Source: Rhodococcus sp. SMB37
GTDB lineage: Bacteria; Actinomycetota; Actinomycetes; Mycobacteriales; Mycobacteriaceae
Length of the DNA: 64,000 nt
NCBI RefSeq assembly: GCF_004345605.1
Contig: NZ_SLVY01000017.1
Span: 102,607 to 166,606, forward strand
Direction of reading: 5' to 3'
Numbering within the stretch: the first letter of the stretch is position 1; each line of letters begins with the position of its first letter. The notes beneath the pieces were generated by a model. That model was not told the DNA's origin. It saw only the letters and a program-made list of their open reading frames with translations, and searched no databases. Below are positions 26,975 to 37,956 of the stretch, piece by piece. Made by a program: the position numbers and the translations under genes.

Positions 26975-27020
26975 GTACGACGTACTGAAATGAGCGGGAC
27001 CAGATTATCATACGATGTAC
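26975..27020. promoter_or_regulatory. Paired TetR operators between exporter and regulator
   Basis: GTACGACGTAC (26975-26985) is a perfect 11-base palindrome. CATACGATGTAC (27009-27020) is a related imperfect copy about 34 bases away. Both lie between the divergent exporter ATPase and TetR starts. Confidence 0.65.
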
Positions 27021-27048
27021 GGGAATAGCGCCCACGGAAGGAATTCGC

Positions 27049-27822
27049 GTGACGATCGATAAGCAGGACGGCCCCTACGAGGTTGTACGCAACCCGGATG
27101 TCACGCGACGGCTCACCTTGCTCTGGGACCCGCCCGAACCGAAGACCCGCGGACGCAGAGCCACCCTGACACGCGAAGATGTCGTCGCCGCGGCTGTCGC
27201 TCTCGCCGACGAGGGCGGGCTCGATGCGCTTTCGATGCGGCGGGTCGCGTCGGCCCTGAACGTCGGCGCCATGTCTCTCTACACATACGTGCCCGGCCGC
27301 ACCGAACTGATCGACCTCATGATCGACCGCGTCTACGCCGAGATGGATCTACCCGGGGCAGGCACGCAGTGGAGGCCGGCACTCGCGCAGTACGCCCGCG
27401 AGCACTGGACGCTCTATCAACGTCACCCGTGGATCCTGCAGACCAACATGTGGCGGGCACCCCTGGCTCCGCATGTCCTCGACGCACAGGAAGCCGGACT
27501 ACGCACCCTCGTCGACGCCGGACCCACTGAACGTCAGGTGGTCGAAATCCTGGGAGTCGTCGACAATTTCGTACAGGGACAAGCCCGCACGGTGATCGCC
27601 GAGGACCGCGAGAAGGAGAGCACGGGCCTCGACAACGACGCGTACTGGACGTCGATGAGCAGCTTCTGGGTGGATTTCTTCGACGTCGAACGGTTCCCCA
27701 CGATGACCCGCATCTGGAACGCGGGCGCGTTCGACGAACCGCAGGGCACGTTCGAATCGAGCCTCGAACGCCTGCTCGATTCGATCGAGCTCACCATCGA
27801 GCGGGCACGCGCCGGTTCCTGA
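27049..27822 (+). CDS. TetR-family repressor of the adjacent ABC exporter
   Basis: A 257-residue TetR protein of the TetR_C_1 type. An unusual 45-residue N-terminal arm (VVRNPDVTRRLTLLWDPPEP) precedes the helix-turn-helix (TREDVVAAAVALADEGGLDA, then MRRVASALNVGAMSLYTYV). The ligand domain follows (LYQRHPWILQTNMWRAPLAP). GGAAGGAA precedes the GTG start. It is divergent from the exporter with two palindromes between, so it probably represses both units until a ligand binds. Confidence 0.9.
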   Translation: MTIDKQDGPYEVVRNPDVTRRLTLLWDPPEPKTRGRRATLTREDVVAAAVALADEGGLDALSMRRVASALNVGAMSLYTYVPGRTELIDLMIDRVYAEMDLPGAGTQWRPALAQYAREHWTLYQRHPWILQTNMWRAPLAPHVLDAQEAGLRTLVDAGPTERQVVEILGVVDNFVQGQARTVIAEDREKESTGLDNDAYWTSMSSFWVDFFDVERFPTMTRIWNAGAFDEPQGTFESSLERLLDSIELTIERARAGS

Positions 27823-27825
27823 CGC

Positions 27826-28935
27826 CTACTCGCAGGCCACGCCGTCGCCGTCGCCGTCCATCTTCGGCCGGTACCCGGGCTCACCCACATACAACGGCGC
27901 AGCCCCCGCCGCGCGGGCGGCGGCACAGTTCTCGTAGTACACCGAACCTGGATCGGCCTCGACGACCGGAACGGGTTCCGCGGTGGGCTGGGGTTGGACC
28001 CGCTGGGGTGCTGCAGTGGTCGCGGCGGGTACCGGCTGCGGCGCTGGGAGAATCGTGGTCGTGGTCGGAACCCCCACGGACTCCGACTGCTGCGCGACAG
28101 GCGCCGACCCGCCGCACGAGGTGAGAACCCGCACCATCGCGTCATGTTCGGCCTGCGTCACCCACAGGTTGTAGGCGGCCTTCACCTGCACCTGGCGTGC
28201 CACATACGTGCAGCGGTAGGGGCGGTCGGGTGGCAGCCAGGTCGCGGCGTCACCGTCGCCCTTCTGCTGGTTGGTGGGTCCGTCGACCGCCTGGAGGTTC
28301 CTCGGATCGTTCGAGAAGTCGGCTCGGGCCTGCGCATCGAGTTGCTGCGCGCCCTTCTGCCACGCGTCCGACAGCGCGACGACATGATCGATCTGCACCG
28401 CCGTGGAGGTGTCCTGGCCCCGAGTGAACGCGATGGTCGTGCCGGTGTACGTGTCGTGCAAGGTGCCGGACAGGACGACGCAGTCGCGGGTCCCCTCCTT
28501 GTAGACGATATCGACGAGGTCCCGGGCCAGGATGTCGTTGCGGGTGTCGCAGCCGTTGTGGCCGCCCGCAACCGAGACGTCGTCACTCCATGCCTGGCCG
28601 AACAGGCCGCGGTCGTAGCCGGTCTTCGGTGCACGGCCCTTGATCGGCAGCGTCGAGAGTTGTGCGAGCGCGGCCCCCGCTTCCCCCGTGACCTCGATGT
28701 CCGCCGGGATCTCGGCGACGGGCGCGGCCGCAGGCGACGACGGCGCGACAGTCGCCGCTGTGGGAGTGGTCGTCCGCTCGACGCTCGAGGTTGCGGTGCT
28801 CGCTGCGCGGTCGATGTCCGGTGCGACGTCGGTGGCCGCCTCGGTGCAGCCGGCGACGAGCACCACCGCGGCGGCGATCCCCGCAACCCAGCGGGCGCGC
28901 GAACGAATGGGGACTGTGACGTGCAATGGGGACAA
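27826..28935 (-). CDS. Secreted lipoprotein with HNH-type nuclease and excalibur domains
   Basis: A 369-residue protein. The signal sequence ends in lipobox LVAGC, followed by a Thr/Ala/Pro-rich linker. The nuclease-like core has GCDTRNDILARDL, VQIDHVVALSDAWQKGAQQL and DPRNLQAVDGPTNQQKGDGD, the DHV..L...N layout of the GmrSD C-terminal/DUF1524 HNH fold. A Pro/Val/Thr linker leads to a C-terminal excalibur calcium-binding motif (YYENCAAARAAG, then DGDGDGVACE). The start is probably the TTG at 28935, because AGGAG lies seven bases before it; no better ATG or GTG fits. Likely an extracellular nuclease for DNA scavenging or defence. Confidence 0.88.
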   Translation of the reverse strand: MSPLHVTVPIRSRARWVAGIAAAVVLVAGCTEAATDVAPDIDRAASTATSSVERTTTPTAATVAPSSPAAAPVAEIPADIEVTGEAGAALAQLSTLPIKGRAPKTGYDRGLFGQAWSDDVSVAGGHNGCDTRNDILARDLVDIVYKEGTRDCVVLSGTLHDTYTGTTIAFTRGQDTSTAVQIDHVVALSDAWQKGAQQLDAQARADFSNDPRNLQAVDGPTNQQKGDGDAATWLPPDRPYRCTYVARQVQVKAAYNLWVTQAEHDAMVRVLTSCGGSAPVAQQSESVGVPTTTTILPAPQPVPAATTAAPQRVQPQPTAEPVPVVEADPGSVYYENCAAARAAGAAPLYVGEPGYRPKMDGDGDGVACE

Positions 28936-29050
28936 CGGAGCACTCCTGTGCGCGCGAACAAACCACTGCCAGCGGTATCGCCGCACCATGCCCGTTTCGT
29001 TACATTCACTACCCAACCGCCCAGGTTGTCGGCGCACCTATCATTTGTCC

Positions 29051-29701
29051 GTGGTCGGATACAGCAGGAAACTCCATGCACTCGCGGTTGTACTGGCCTC
29101 ACTTGCCGGATTCGTCGACGCCCTCGGCTTCATCACGCTCGGCGGAGTCTTCGTGTCTTTCATGAGCGGGAACTCCACCCGGCTGAGTGTCGGAATCGCC
29201 GAAGGAGCGTGGCAACACGTAGGCCTCGTTGGAGGTGTCATCGCGCTGTTCGTCGTCGGGGTGATACTCGGCGGGGTCGTCGCGGAACTCACCGATCACG
29301 ACCGACGCACGAGGAAGAGCTCGGTGCTCGCCCTGGTCACCGGACTGCTTCTGATCGGCTCGATCGGTGTCCTCGCCGGATGGGTCCCGCTTGCCGTCAT
29401 CGCAATGACGTTGGCCATGGGCGCCGAAAACTCCGTTTTCCGGCGCAACGGCGAGGTCAGTATCGCTTTGACCTACATGACCGGCGCGCTCGTCAAGATC
29501 GGTCAACGCATCGCCGCCGCGTTCTTCGGCGGCCCCCGATGGAGTTGGCTCCCCTATTTCGCCCTGTGGGCAGGACTGGTCGGCGGAGCGGTCCTCGGAG
29601 CACTCGCACACCGCGTGCTCGGTCTGCACGCACTGTGGATCGCCACCGCCGTGTCCGCCGCGCTCACCGTCGGCGTCCGCTATCTGCCCTACCGGCCGTG
29701 A
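29051..29701 (+). CDS. DUF1275 (YoaK-like) membrane protein
   Basis: A 216-residue protein with about six membrane helices. The family start GFVDALGFITLGGVFVSFMSGNSTRL is broken here only to note the hallmark GNSTR. Further motifs are MGAENSVFRRNGEVSIALTY and TGALVKIGQRIA. DUF1275 proteins are uncharacterised inner-membrane proteins, possibly transporters. The start is the GTG at 29051; TATCAT ends six bases upstream, indicating a leaderless transcript. It is divergent from the nuclease lipoprotein gene. Confidence 0.88.
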   Translation: MVGYSRKLHALAVVLASLAGFVDALGFITLGGVFVSFMSGNSTRLSVGIAEGAWQHVGLVGGVIALFVVGVILGGVVAELTDHDRRTRKSSVLALVTGLLLIGSIGVLAGWVPLAVIAMTLAMGAENSVFRRNGEVSIALTYMTGALVKIGQRIAAAFFGGPRWSWLPYFALWAGLVGGAVLGALAHRVLGLHALWIATAVSAALTVGVRYLPYRP

Positions 29702-29711
29702 GCCGGGCCGG

Positions 29712-30212
29712 TCAGACTCCCATCTTCGCCATCCTGTCGAGCCACGCCCGCGCATCGTCGGGGAGGTTTCCGCATTTCTCGGCATGCGCGCACCACCGCT
29801 TGGTGGCAGCGAGGAAGTTCATCGGGTTGTAGGCGTCCTCCTGGTAGGACCACAACCCGTCGCCGGCATAGTGAAGGATCGTGATGTTCGGGGCGTTGTG
29901 CTCGGTGCCGTCGCCCGGGTCCTCCATCGGGTTCTGCACTTCGCAGATCACCCAACCGCGTTCCTCGTCGATCACGTACCAGGACGGCGGAAACGACGTC
30001 ATGCGGCTGCCGGGAAATGCCGACATCGTCCGCGTCACCCATTTCCTGATGGCTTCACGTCCGTTCATCGTCCCGTACGCGTGCTCGACGTAGCGGGCAT
30101 CCTCCGTGAACTGATCGGCATAGCAATTCCAGTCGCGAGTCCGTGTCGCCCGCACGACTGCGTCCCGGTAGTTCTCGTACGCCTTCTCGAGCTCGTCCTT
30201 GCTCCACCCCAT
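29712..30212 (-). CDS. NTF2/SnoaL-like protein
   Basis: A 166-residue protein with the alpha+beta cone fold of SnoaL-like proteins: AYENYRDAVVRATRTRDWNC, then FTEDARYVEHAYGTMNGREA and ITILHYAGDGLWSYQEDAYN. Relatives include polyketide cyclases, hydrolases and isomerases. The extra C-terminal helix (LAATKRWCAHAEKCGNLPDD) is typical of a mycobacterial subgroup. GGAGG lies eight bases before the ATG at 30212. Substrate unknown. It is divergent from a TetR gene 111 bases away, which may regulate it. Confidence 0.82.
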   Translation of the reverse strand: MGWSKDELEKAYENYRDAVVRATRTRDWNCYADQFTEDARYVEHAYGTMNGREAIRKWVTRTMSAFPGSRMTSFPPSWYVIDEERGWVICEVQNPMEDPGDGTEHNAPNITILHYAGDGLWSYQEDAYNPMNFLAATKRWCAHAEKCGNLPDDARAWLDRMAKMGV

Positions 30213-30323
30213 CGCACTGCCCTCCGCGTCGTCGTGCGTGTTCCGGCCACCCGCCGGTCGCGGTCGTGTGCACGTCGTCACCCGTGACATCAGGAGACCC
30301 ACACGCTCCGCTACGGTTCTCCC

Positions 30324-30902
30324 ATGCGCGCCCGCCCCTACGCAACCACCAGCCCCACCAGGCTCGCTGCGGCACTGCTCGAGGTCGCCGCACGCAGCGG
30401 TCTCGAATCGGCGAGCGTGCGAGAGGTCGCAAGCCAGGCGGGTGTGTCGATCGGCGCTGTCCAGCACCATTTTCCGACCAAGGACGAGATGCTCGCGTAC
30501 TCGTTCCGGGCCCTCGCCGACCGGGTGCTCACGCGGCTGGCCACCGTCGACCCCGACATCGACCCCACCCGCACACTGTTCGCCGCACTGAGCCAGTTGC
30601 TGCCACTCGACGACCAACGCGGCAGCGAGGCGCATGTGATGGCCGCGTTTGCAGTGCGCGCCGCAACGTCGCCGTCGTTGAGTTCGATCCGCAGTTCTGT
30701 CCTCTTCACGATCCGCACGGGGCTCGCGATCGTCCTGATCCGCATGGGCACTCCCGATCCGGAGACGCGCGCCGCCCTGCTCGTCGCGGCCGTCAACGGC
30801 CTGGCGTTGGACGCGACGTCGAGCCCGGATCTGTACCCGCGTGAGTACCTCACCCATGCGCTGCACACCCAGATCCATCTGATGCTCGACACCCCGAACT
30901 GA
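30324..30902 (+). CDS. TetR-family regulator
   Basis: A 192-residue regulator with the helix-turn-helix in RLAAALLEVAARSGLESASV and EVASQAGVSIGAVQHHFPTK. The C-terminal domain is of the BetI/TetR_C_6 kind by general pattern. TACGGT lies six bases before the ATG, fitting a leaderless transcript. The divergent NTF2-like gene is the likely target. The downstream gluQ gene begins 28 bases later with its own -10 box. Confidence 0.87.
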   Translation: MRARPYATTSPTRLAAALLEVAARSGLESASVREVASQAGVSIGAVQHHFPTKDEMLAYSFRALADRVLTRLATVDPDIDPTRTLFAALSQLLPLDDQRGSEAHVMAAFAVRAATSPSLSSIRSSVLFTIRTGLAIVLIRMGTPDPETRAALLVAAVNGLALDATSSPDLYPREYLTHALHTQIHLMLDTPN

Positions 30903-30930
30903 CACACGCCCTGCCCGATAGGGTGCACGA

Positions 30931-31842
30931 GTGTCACATTCGGCCGACAACGGCGCGGGCCGGTTCGCGCCCAGCCCGTCTGGCGACCTGCATCTCGGTA
31001 ATCTCCGCACCGCAGTCCTGGCGTGGTTGTTCGCCCGATCCACGAACCGCCGATTCCTGGTGCGCGTCGAGGATCTCGATCGGGTACGTCCCGGTGCCGA
31101 ACAGTCCCAGCTCGACGATCTCGCTGCGCTCGGTCTCGACTGGGACGGCAAGGTCGTCCACCAATCCCGTCGCCTGCGCCTGTACGACCAGGCGATCGCG
31201 CGTCTCGAGCGCGCCGGTCTGACGTACGAGTGCTACTGCACCAGGCGCGAGATACAACAGGCCACATCGGCTCCGCATGCCCCGGCAGGCGCATACCCGG
31301 GCACGTGCCGACACCTCACCGAAGCCGAACGCACAGCGAAACGCGACAACGGCCGCCCACCGGCGATCCGACTGCGATCGGGAGAGGCGAACTACACGAT
31401 CCACGACGTCTTACACGGTGACTTCACCGGAATCGTCGACGACCTGGTGTTGCGCCGTGGGGACGGAAAACCCGCCTACAACCTTGCGGTGGTGGTCGAC
31501 GACGCAGACCAAGGTATCGACCAGGTGGTGCGCGGCGATGATCTGCTGGCTTCCGCACCTCGCCAGGGGTATCTCGCTTCCTTGCTGGAGCTTCCGATAC
31601 CCCGCTACGCGCATGTCCCCCTCGCGTTGAACGACGAAGGGAAACGCCTGGCCAAGCGGGACGGCGCCGTCACACTCGCCGACCGGATCGCGCTCGGGGA
31701 GACGCCCGCCGACGTGCTCACGACGATCGCGGTGTCGCTGAATCTGGCCGATCCCGGCGAACCGGTCACGTTGCCTCTGTTGCTCGACCGATGGGATCCG
31801 AAGCGCCTTCCGAGAGATCCCTGGGTGTACCGACTTCTGTAA
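30931..31842 (+). CDS. gluQ: Glutamyl-Q tRNA(Asp) synthetase
   Basis: A 303-residue protein equal to the catalytic half of glutamyl-tRNA synthetase, without an anticodon-binding domain. It attaches glutamate to queuosine in tRNA-Asp. The class I HIGH variant is RFAPSPSGDLHLGNLRTAVL and the KMSKS variant is GKRLAKRDGAV. Zinc ligands are in YECYCTRRE and YPGTCRH. The start is GTG at 30931 with TAGGGT six bases upstream, so probably leaderless. A queuosine-precursor transporter and tgt lie 2-5 kb downstream, which supports the function. Confidence 0.93.
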   Translation: MSHSADNGAGRFAPSPSGDLHLGNLRTAVLAWLFARSTNRRFLVRVEDLDRVRPGAEQSQLDDLAALGLDWDGKVVHQSRRLRLYDQAIARLERAGLTYECYCTRREIQQATSAPHAPAGAYPGTCRHLTEAERTAKRDNGRPPAIRLRSGEANYTIHDVLHGDFTGIVDDLVLRRGDGKPAYNLAVVVDDADQGIDQVVRGDDLLASAPRQGYLASLLELPIPRYAHVPLALNDEGKRLAKRDGAVTLADRIALGETPADVLTTIAVSLNLADPGEPVTLPLLLDRWDPKRLPRDPWVYRLL

Positions 31843-31937
31843 ATACAAGATCGGAAGGGATGCATCGGGGATGGAACCGCCGTAGCCTCACGGTGAAACC
31901 GAAAATTCGTGCTCCATCCCATCCTCGAGAGGATCCG

Positions 31938-32831
31938 ATGACGACCGGCGGTTACGACCCGAACAAGGACCCGCAGAACCACGGCGGCGATCCCAATCCG
32001 GAATGGCCGGGAAATCCACCCGGCGGTGCCACCCCTCCTCCCGGCGGATATCCCCCACCCCCACAGGGCGGCGGTTTCCCGCCACCTCCGGGCGGAAATT
32101 ACCCGCCCCCACCAGGAAGCTATCCCCCGCCGCCGCCCGGTGACCATCCTGGCGGAGCCTTCGGCGGCGGTTTCGGACCGGGACCCGCTCAGCTGAGTGT
32201 GGGTGACGCGATCTCCTACGGCTGGCGCAAGTTCAGTCAGAACCCCGGCGTGTGGATCATCGTGATGCTGGTGGCCTTCGTCATCCAGGCTGTGCTCAGC
32301 TGGATCTTCAACGGGGGCAGTTTCTCCTACTCGTTCGACGACGGTGCAAGTGCATTCGGCGTCTGGTCGATCATCGGCAACATCGTGACCGCCGTGGTCG
32401 GCTACATCATCCAGGCGGCGTTCGTGCGTGGCGCGCTGAGCGAGGTCGACGGCCGCAAGCCCGCCTTCGGAACCTTCCTGCAGGTGGGCGCGGTCGGCGC
32501 GGTGATCCTTGCCGGCCTGCTCGTCGGCATCGCGACCTCGATCGGTCTGGTCCTGTGCATCCTGCCCGGACTCGTCATCGCGTTCCTGACCTGGTGGACG
32601 ATGCAGTTCGTCGTCGACCGCAACCAGGACGCGATCACGGCCATCAAGTCGAGCTACAAGGCGGTCACGTCGAACGCAGGGACCCTGATCCTGCTCGCGC
32701 TGGCGCTCGTCGGCATCAACATCGTCGGCGCGCTGTTGTGCGGCCTGGGTTTGCTCGTCAGTGTTCCGGTCTCGATCATCGCCTCGACCTACGCCTACCG
32801 AATCACCACCGGAGGCCCTGTCGCTCCCTGA
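31938..32831 (+). CDS. Proline/glycine-rich integral membrane protein
   Basis: A 297-residue protein. Residues 1 to about 85 are a cytoplasmic Pro/Gly/Asn-rich arm with PPPPGG repeats. A membrane domain with about five helices follows (VWIIVMLVAFVIQAVLSWIF and TLILLALALVGINIVGALLC), with conserved VRGALSEVDGRKPAFGTFL. It resembles mycobacterial proline-and-glycine-rich membrane proteins such as Rv2560; function unknown. GAGAGGAT precedes the ATG. The next gene has a similar Pro/Gly/Gln-rich arm but an RDD domain. Confidence 0.82.
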   Translation: MTTGGYDPNKDPQNHGGDPNPEWPGNPPGGATPPPGGYPPPPQGGGFPPPPGGNYPPPPGSYPPPPPGDHPGGAFGGGFGPGPAQLSVGDAISYGWRKFSQNPGVWIIVMLVAFVIQAVLSWIFNGGSFSYSFDDGASAFGVWSIIGNIVTAVVGYIIQAAFVRGALSEVDGRKPAFGTFLQVGAVGAVILAGLLVGIATSIGLVLCILPGLVIAFLTWWTMQFVVDRNQDAITAIKSSYKAVTSNAGTLILLALALVGINIVGALLCGLGLLVSVPVSIIASTYAYRITTGGPVAP

Positions 32832-32860
32832 GCCACCGCATCGTTGCGCCCCGTAGTAGC

Positions 32861-32908
32861 TGCGCCACCGTATAGCTGTCCGTCACCGGAACGTTGTACG
32901 GTGGCGCA
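32861..32908. terminator. Inverted repeat between the two Pro/Gly-rich membrane genes
   Basis: TGCGCCACCGTA (32861-32872) and TACGGTGGCGCA (32897-32908) are perfect 12-base arms around a 24-base loop. It could terminate the upstream gene or act as an operator for the RDD gene. Confidence 0.5.
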
Positions 32909-32937
32909 ACTGCATCTTGATCACAAAAGGGAGTTAT

Positions 32938-33759
32938 ATGACATCCGGTGGATACCCACCCCCGCAGCCCAACCCGCAGAATCCGGGCTCGTACCCGGGC
33001 GGCGCTCCGCAGTACGGCAATCAGCCGGGCTTCGGACAGCAGCCGGCGGATTACACCCAACAGTTCTCCGGACCGATCGACGGCTACCCGTCGGACGGCG
33101 GCGGCCAGTACGGAGCCCCTCAGTACGGAGCCCCTCAGTACGGCGCACCCCAGCAGGGCGGCGGTCAGTACGGCAGCCCCCAGGGCAACCAGTTCGGTGC
33201 ACAGCAGCAGGGCGGTCCCCAGTACGGCGCTCCGCAATACGGACAGGCCCCCGGCGGCCAGCAGTTCGGCGGGGCGCCCGGCTACCCGTCGCCGACCCCC
33301 GGATTCGGTCCGTCGCAGCCGGGTGAGCTACTCCCGCGCCTCGGCGCCCGCATCATCGACGGGTTGATCGTCGGCATTCCGATGGGCATCCTCACCGCGA
33401 TCGTCACCTTCGGCAGCGGCAGCGGGTTCATGTCCCTGCTCATGTCGATCCTGACGGGTCTCGTCGCCTTCGGGTACTGGACCTACCTCGAATCGTCGCA
33501 GGGCGCCACCTTCGGCAAGAAGCTGCTCGGACTGTCCGTGGTCGGCCCGGCCGGCGGACATCCGACGCTCGAAGAGGCAGCCAAGCGCAATGCGTTCGTC
33601 GCGCTCCAGGTACTGACCGGAATCCCGATCCTGGGATGGCTGGCAAGCCTCGCGTCGCTGGCCGCATACATCGGCATTGCCGTCACCATCGAGAAGGATG
33701 GCACCAAGCAGGGCTTCCACGACAAGTTCGCGGGTGGCACCCGAGTCGTCAAGTCCTGA
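32938..33759 (+). CDS. RDD-family membrane protein
   Basis: A 273-residue protein. The first 130 residues are a Pro/Gly/Gln/Tyr-rich arm with PQYGAPQYGAPQYGAP repeats encoded by a 15-base DNA repeat near 33105-33150. The RDD domain begins LLPRLGARIIDGLIVGIPMG, continues SSQGATFGKKLLGLSVVGPA and ends KQGFHDKFAGGTRVV, all family hallmarks. RDD proteins are small membrane proteins, some linked to ion or solute transport. AAAGGGAG precedes the ATG. Confidence 0.9.
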   Translation: MTSGGYPPPQPNPQNPGSYPGGAPQYGNQPGFGQQPADYTQQFSGPIDGYPSDGGGQYGAPQYGAPQYGAPQQGGGQYGSPQGNQFGAQQQGGPQYGAPQYGQAPGGQQFGGAPGYPSPTPGFGPSQPGELLPRLGARIIDGLIVGIPMGILTAIVTFGSGSGFMSLLMSILTGLVAFGYWTYLESSQGATFGKKLLGLSVVGPAGGHPTLEEAAKRNAFVALQVLTGIPILGWLASLASLAAYIGIAVTIEKDGTKQGFHDKFAGGTRVVKS

Positions 33760-33774
33760 CACTCATCGCCAGCG

Positions 33775-33809
33775 CAGCGGGCTCCGTCCATCGAGGGCGG
33801 GGCCCGCTG
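33775..33809 (+). terminator. Weak hairpin after the RDD gene
   Basis: CAGCGGGC and GCCCGCTG form 8-base arms around a GC-rich loop just downstream of the RDD stop. No T-run. Confidence 0.35.
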
Positions 33810-33859
33810 TCGTTGTCGGCGGGTTCGCGATCGATCAGCCCGGATGCTTGGATGGCCAG

Positions 33860-35865
<2,006 letters not shown>

Positions 35866-35905
35866 TCATGACGGCGGAGGACCGCGGCTGTCGTATGCCC
35901 ACGGT

Positions 35906-37126
35906 TCAGGGCAGCCGCACCGCGACAGCAAAGATCGCCACACCCGCCAGCGCCAACACCACGCCGACGGCCGCGGGAGCCGTGTATCCGAAACCTGCCG
36001 CGATGACGACACCGCCGATCCACGCACCGAACGCGTTCGCGAGGTTGAACGCCGCGTGGTGGAGCGACGCCGCGAGTGTCTGCGCGTCCTCCGCGACATC
36101 CATCAACCGGACCTGCAGGCCCGGCCCCACCGCGGCGCAGCCCGCGCCGAGCAGGAACACCAGCAGTAGCGCCGTATACGGGTTGTGCACCGCGACGATG
36201 AACACCGCCAGCAGCACAGCGAGCGACGTCACCGTCGTGAAGATCCCCGGCACCAGAGTGCGGTCGGCGAGCCGACCGCCGACGAAGTTTCCGACGACCA
36301 TGCCGATGCCGAACAGCATCAGCGCGACCGGGACCAGCGACTTCGACAGCCCTGCGACGTCGGTCAAGGTGGTGCTGATGTAGGTGTAGACCGCGAACAC
36401 ACCGCCGAAGCCGATGACCGCCACCGCGAGCGTCAGCCACACCTGCTTGCGCCTCAGAGCTCCGAGTTCGATCCGCACGCTGGTGGTGGGGATCGACAGG
36501 GACGGCACCCACGCGACGATCGCGGCGACCGTCACCACGCCGATCACTGCGACCAGGACGAATGCAGAACGCCAGCCCAGCGCCATTCCCAGCCACGATG
36601 CCGCCGGCACCCCGACGACGTTGGCCACCGACAACCCCATCATCACCAGCGACACCGCCCGAGCACGCTGACCCGGCCCCGCGAGATGCGCAGCCACGAG
36701 CGCCGCGACACCGAAGTACGCGCCATGTGGCAGCCCGGCGAGGAACCGGGACGCGATGAGAAGCTCGTAGTTCGGTGCCAGCACGGTCGCCGCGTTGCCG
36801 AGGGTGAATGCCACCATGAGTGCGATCAGCAACGTTTTGCGCGGCAGCTTCGCGCCGATCACTGCGATCAGCGGAGCACCGACGACGACACCGGCCGCAT
36901 ACGCCGACACCACGTGCCCGGCGGTGGGTTCGGAGATGCCGAGCCCGGAGGCGATGTCGGGCAGCAGACCCATCGCCACGAATTCGGTCGTTCCGATGCC
37001 GAACCCGCCGAGCGCGAGCGCCCACATCACCAGCGCCCGCCCCGGGTACGCGGTAGTCGCGCTGTCGGCCTCGACGGAGGTCGTGGGCGCAGGATCGAGT
37101 GGACGGTCGGAAGCCGTGGTGGTCAT
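35906..37126 (-). CDS. MFS transporter (DHA1, AraJ/Cmr-like)
   Basis: A 406-residue 12-helix major facilitator. The start ALALGGFGIGTTEFVAMGLL and the phrase RFLAGLPHGAYFGVAALVAA are typical of the AraJ/YdhP drug or sugar efflux subgroup. The motif A-like loop is VIGAKLPRKTLL. GAAGG lies about nine bases before the ATG at 37126. Substrate unknown. It lies 39 bases beyond the ATG region of tgt but on the same strand, so tgt could be cotranscribed from upstream only if this gene reads through into it. Confidence 0.9.
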   Translation of the reverse strand: MTTTASDRPLDPAPTTSVEADSATTAYPGRALVMWALALGGFGIGTTEFVAMGLLPDIASGLGISEPTAGHVVSAYAAGVVVGAPLIAVIGAKLPRKTLLIALMVAFTLGNAATVLAPNYELLIASRFLAGLPHGAYFGVAALVAAHLAGPGQRARAVSLVMMGLSVANVVGVPAASWLGMALGWRSAFVLVAVIGVVTVAAIVAWVPSLSIPTTSVRIELGALRRKQVWLTLAVAVIGFGGVFAVYTYISTTLTDVAGLSKSLVPVALMLFGIGMVVGNFVGGRLADRTLVPGIFTTVTSLAVLLAVFIVAVHNPYTALLLVFLLGAGCAAVGPGLQVRLMDVAEDAQTLAASLHHAAFNLANAFGAWIGGVVIAAGFGYTAPAAVGVVLALAGVAIFAVAVRLP

Positions 37127-37268
37127 GCAGGTGGAACCTTCGATTGAGCGAGTGACAGAAAACGGCCCGTCCGCGGATCGGGCAAGCTTCCATTGTCCTG
37201 CGCCGGCGCCCCGACGACGATTCGAGACGGCGTGAGTTACGCCATGCGGTGCACCATCGATCCGGGCA

Positions 37269-37772
37269 CTACCAATCCGCGCCGGCTCGCTCCGAAGCGA
37301 GCAGCCGGAGCGTGCCGTCGTCGATCCGATACCGGCTCATCGTCGACAGCGACGGCGCGTACACGTGGACGCTGACGGCGGGGGCGTCCGACTCGTTCGT
37401 CACCTCGTGAATGTGGTGGGCACCGAAACCACGCACCTCACCGGATCGAATTTCGTTCCGCGACAACGACACCTGAGATCCTGGCAGGATCGCGTCGACC
37501 GGCGCGTGCACGGTGGTCTCGGTGAGTACGCCCTGCGCCACCGCGAGGGCACCCGCGCTGCCGCCATGATCGTGGATCTCGGTGCACTGACCGGGGAGCC
37601 ATGTGAGCAACCACACCTCGAGGTTGTCGACGACGGTCAGCCGGGTGTACCAGCGCTCCTGCGCGTCGAATCGAACGACCGGTAGCCATCGGTCGGGATC
37701 GCGTGCGATCTGCAGCGCGAGGGAGGTGAGATCGAGGTCGGCACGGATGGGCAGGTCTGGCTGAGTGAGCAT
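37269..37772 (-). CDS. Cysteine dioxygenase (type I, cupin)
   Basis: A 167-residue cupin that oxidises L-cysteine to cysteine sulfinate with O2. The iron-binding histidines are in QCTEIHDHGGSAGALAVAQG and FGAHHIHEVTNESD. YAPSLSTMSRYRID near the end carries the family tyrosine. The ATG at 37772 (MLTQPDLPIRADLD) has GGGAAG at good distance. Bacterial length (about 170-200 residues) fits. It is transcribed toward the MFS gene, 142 bases away. Confidence 0.9.
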   Translation of the reverse strand: MLTQPDLPIRADLDLTSLALQIARDPDRWLPVVRFDAQERWYTRLTVVDNLEVWLLTWLPGQCTEIHDHGGSAGALAVAQGVLTETTVHAPVDAILPGSQVSLSRNEIRSGEVRGFGAHHIHEVTNESDAPAVSVHVYAPSLSTMSRYRIDDGTLRLLASERAGADW

Positions 37773-37956
37773 TGCGAACTTCCCGAAATCGGGGCACAGA
37801 TGTGCCCGGGCGGAGCAGAGGGGAGGAGAGGGCGATTTCAGTGACAACAGTGCAGACGCGCGTCGTCGGCACGGGCCGAGGCCGTGCGGAGACCGCGATG
37901 CTGCGCAGTGGTCGGAATTCTCACGACGACCATGTCACCCGCTCCGGAACCGCAGG

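Noticed and set aside
37438..37872. Possible cysteine-responsive leader peptide ahead of cysteine dioxygenase
   Set aside because: The leader frames contain only isolated cysteines, no cysteine run, and no convincing attenuator hairpin was seen.
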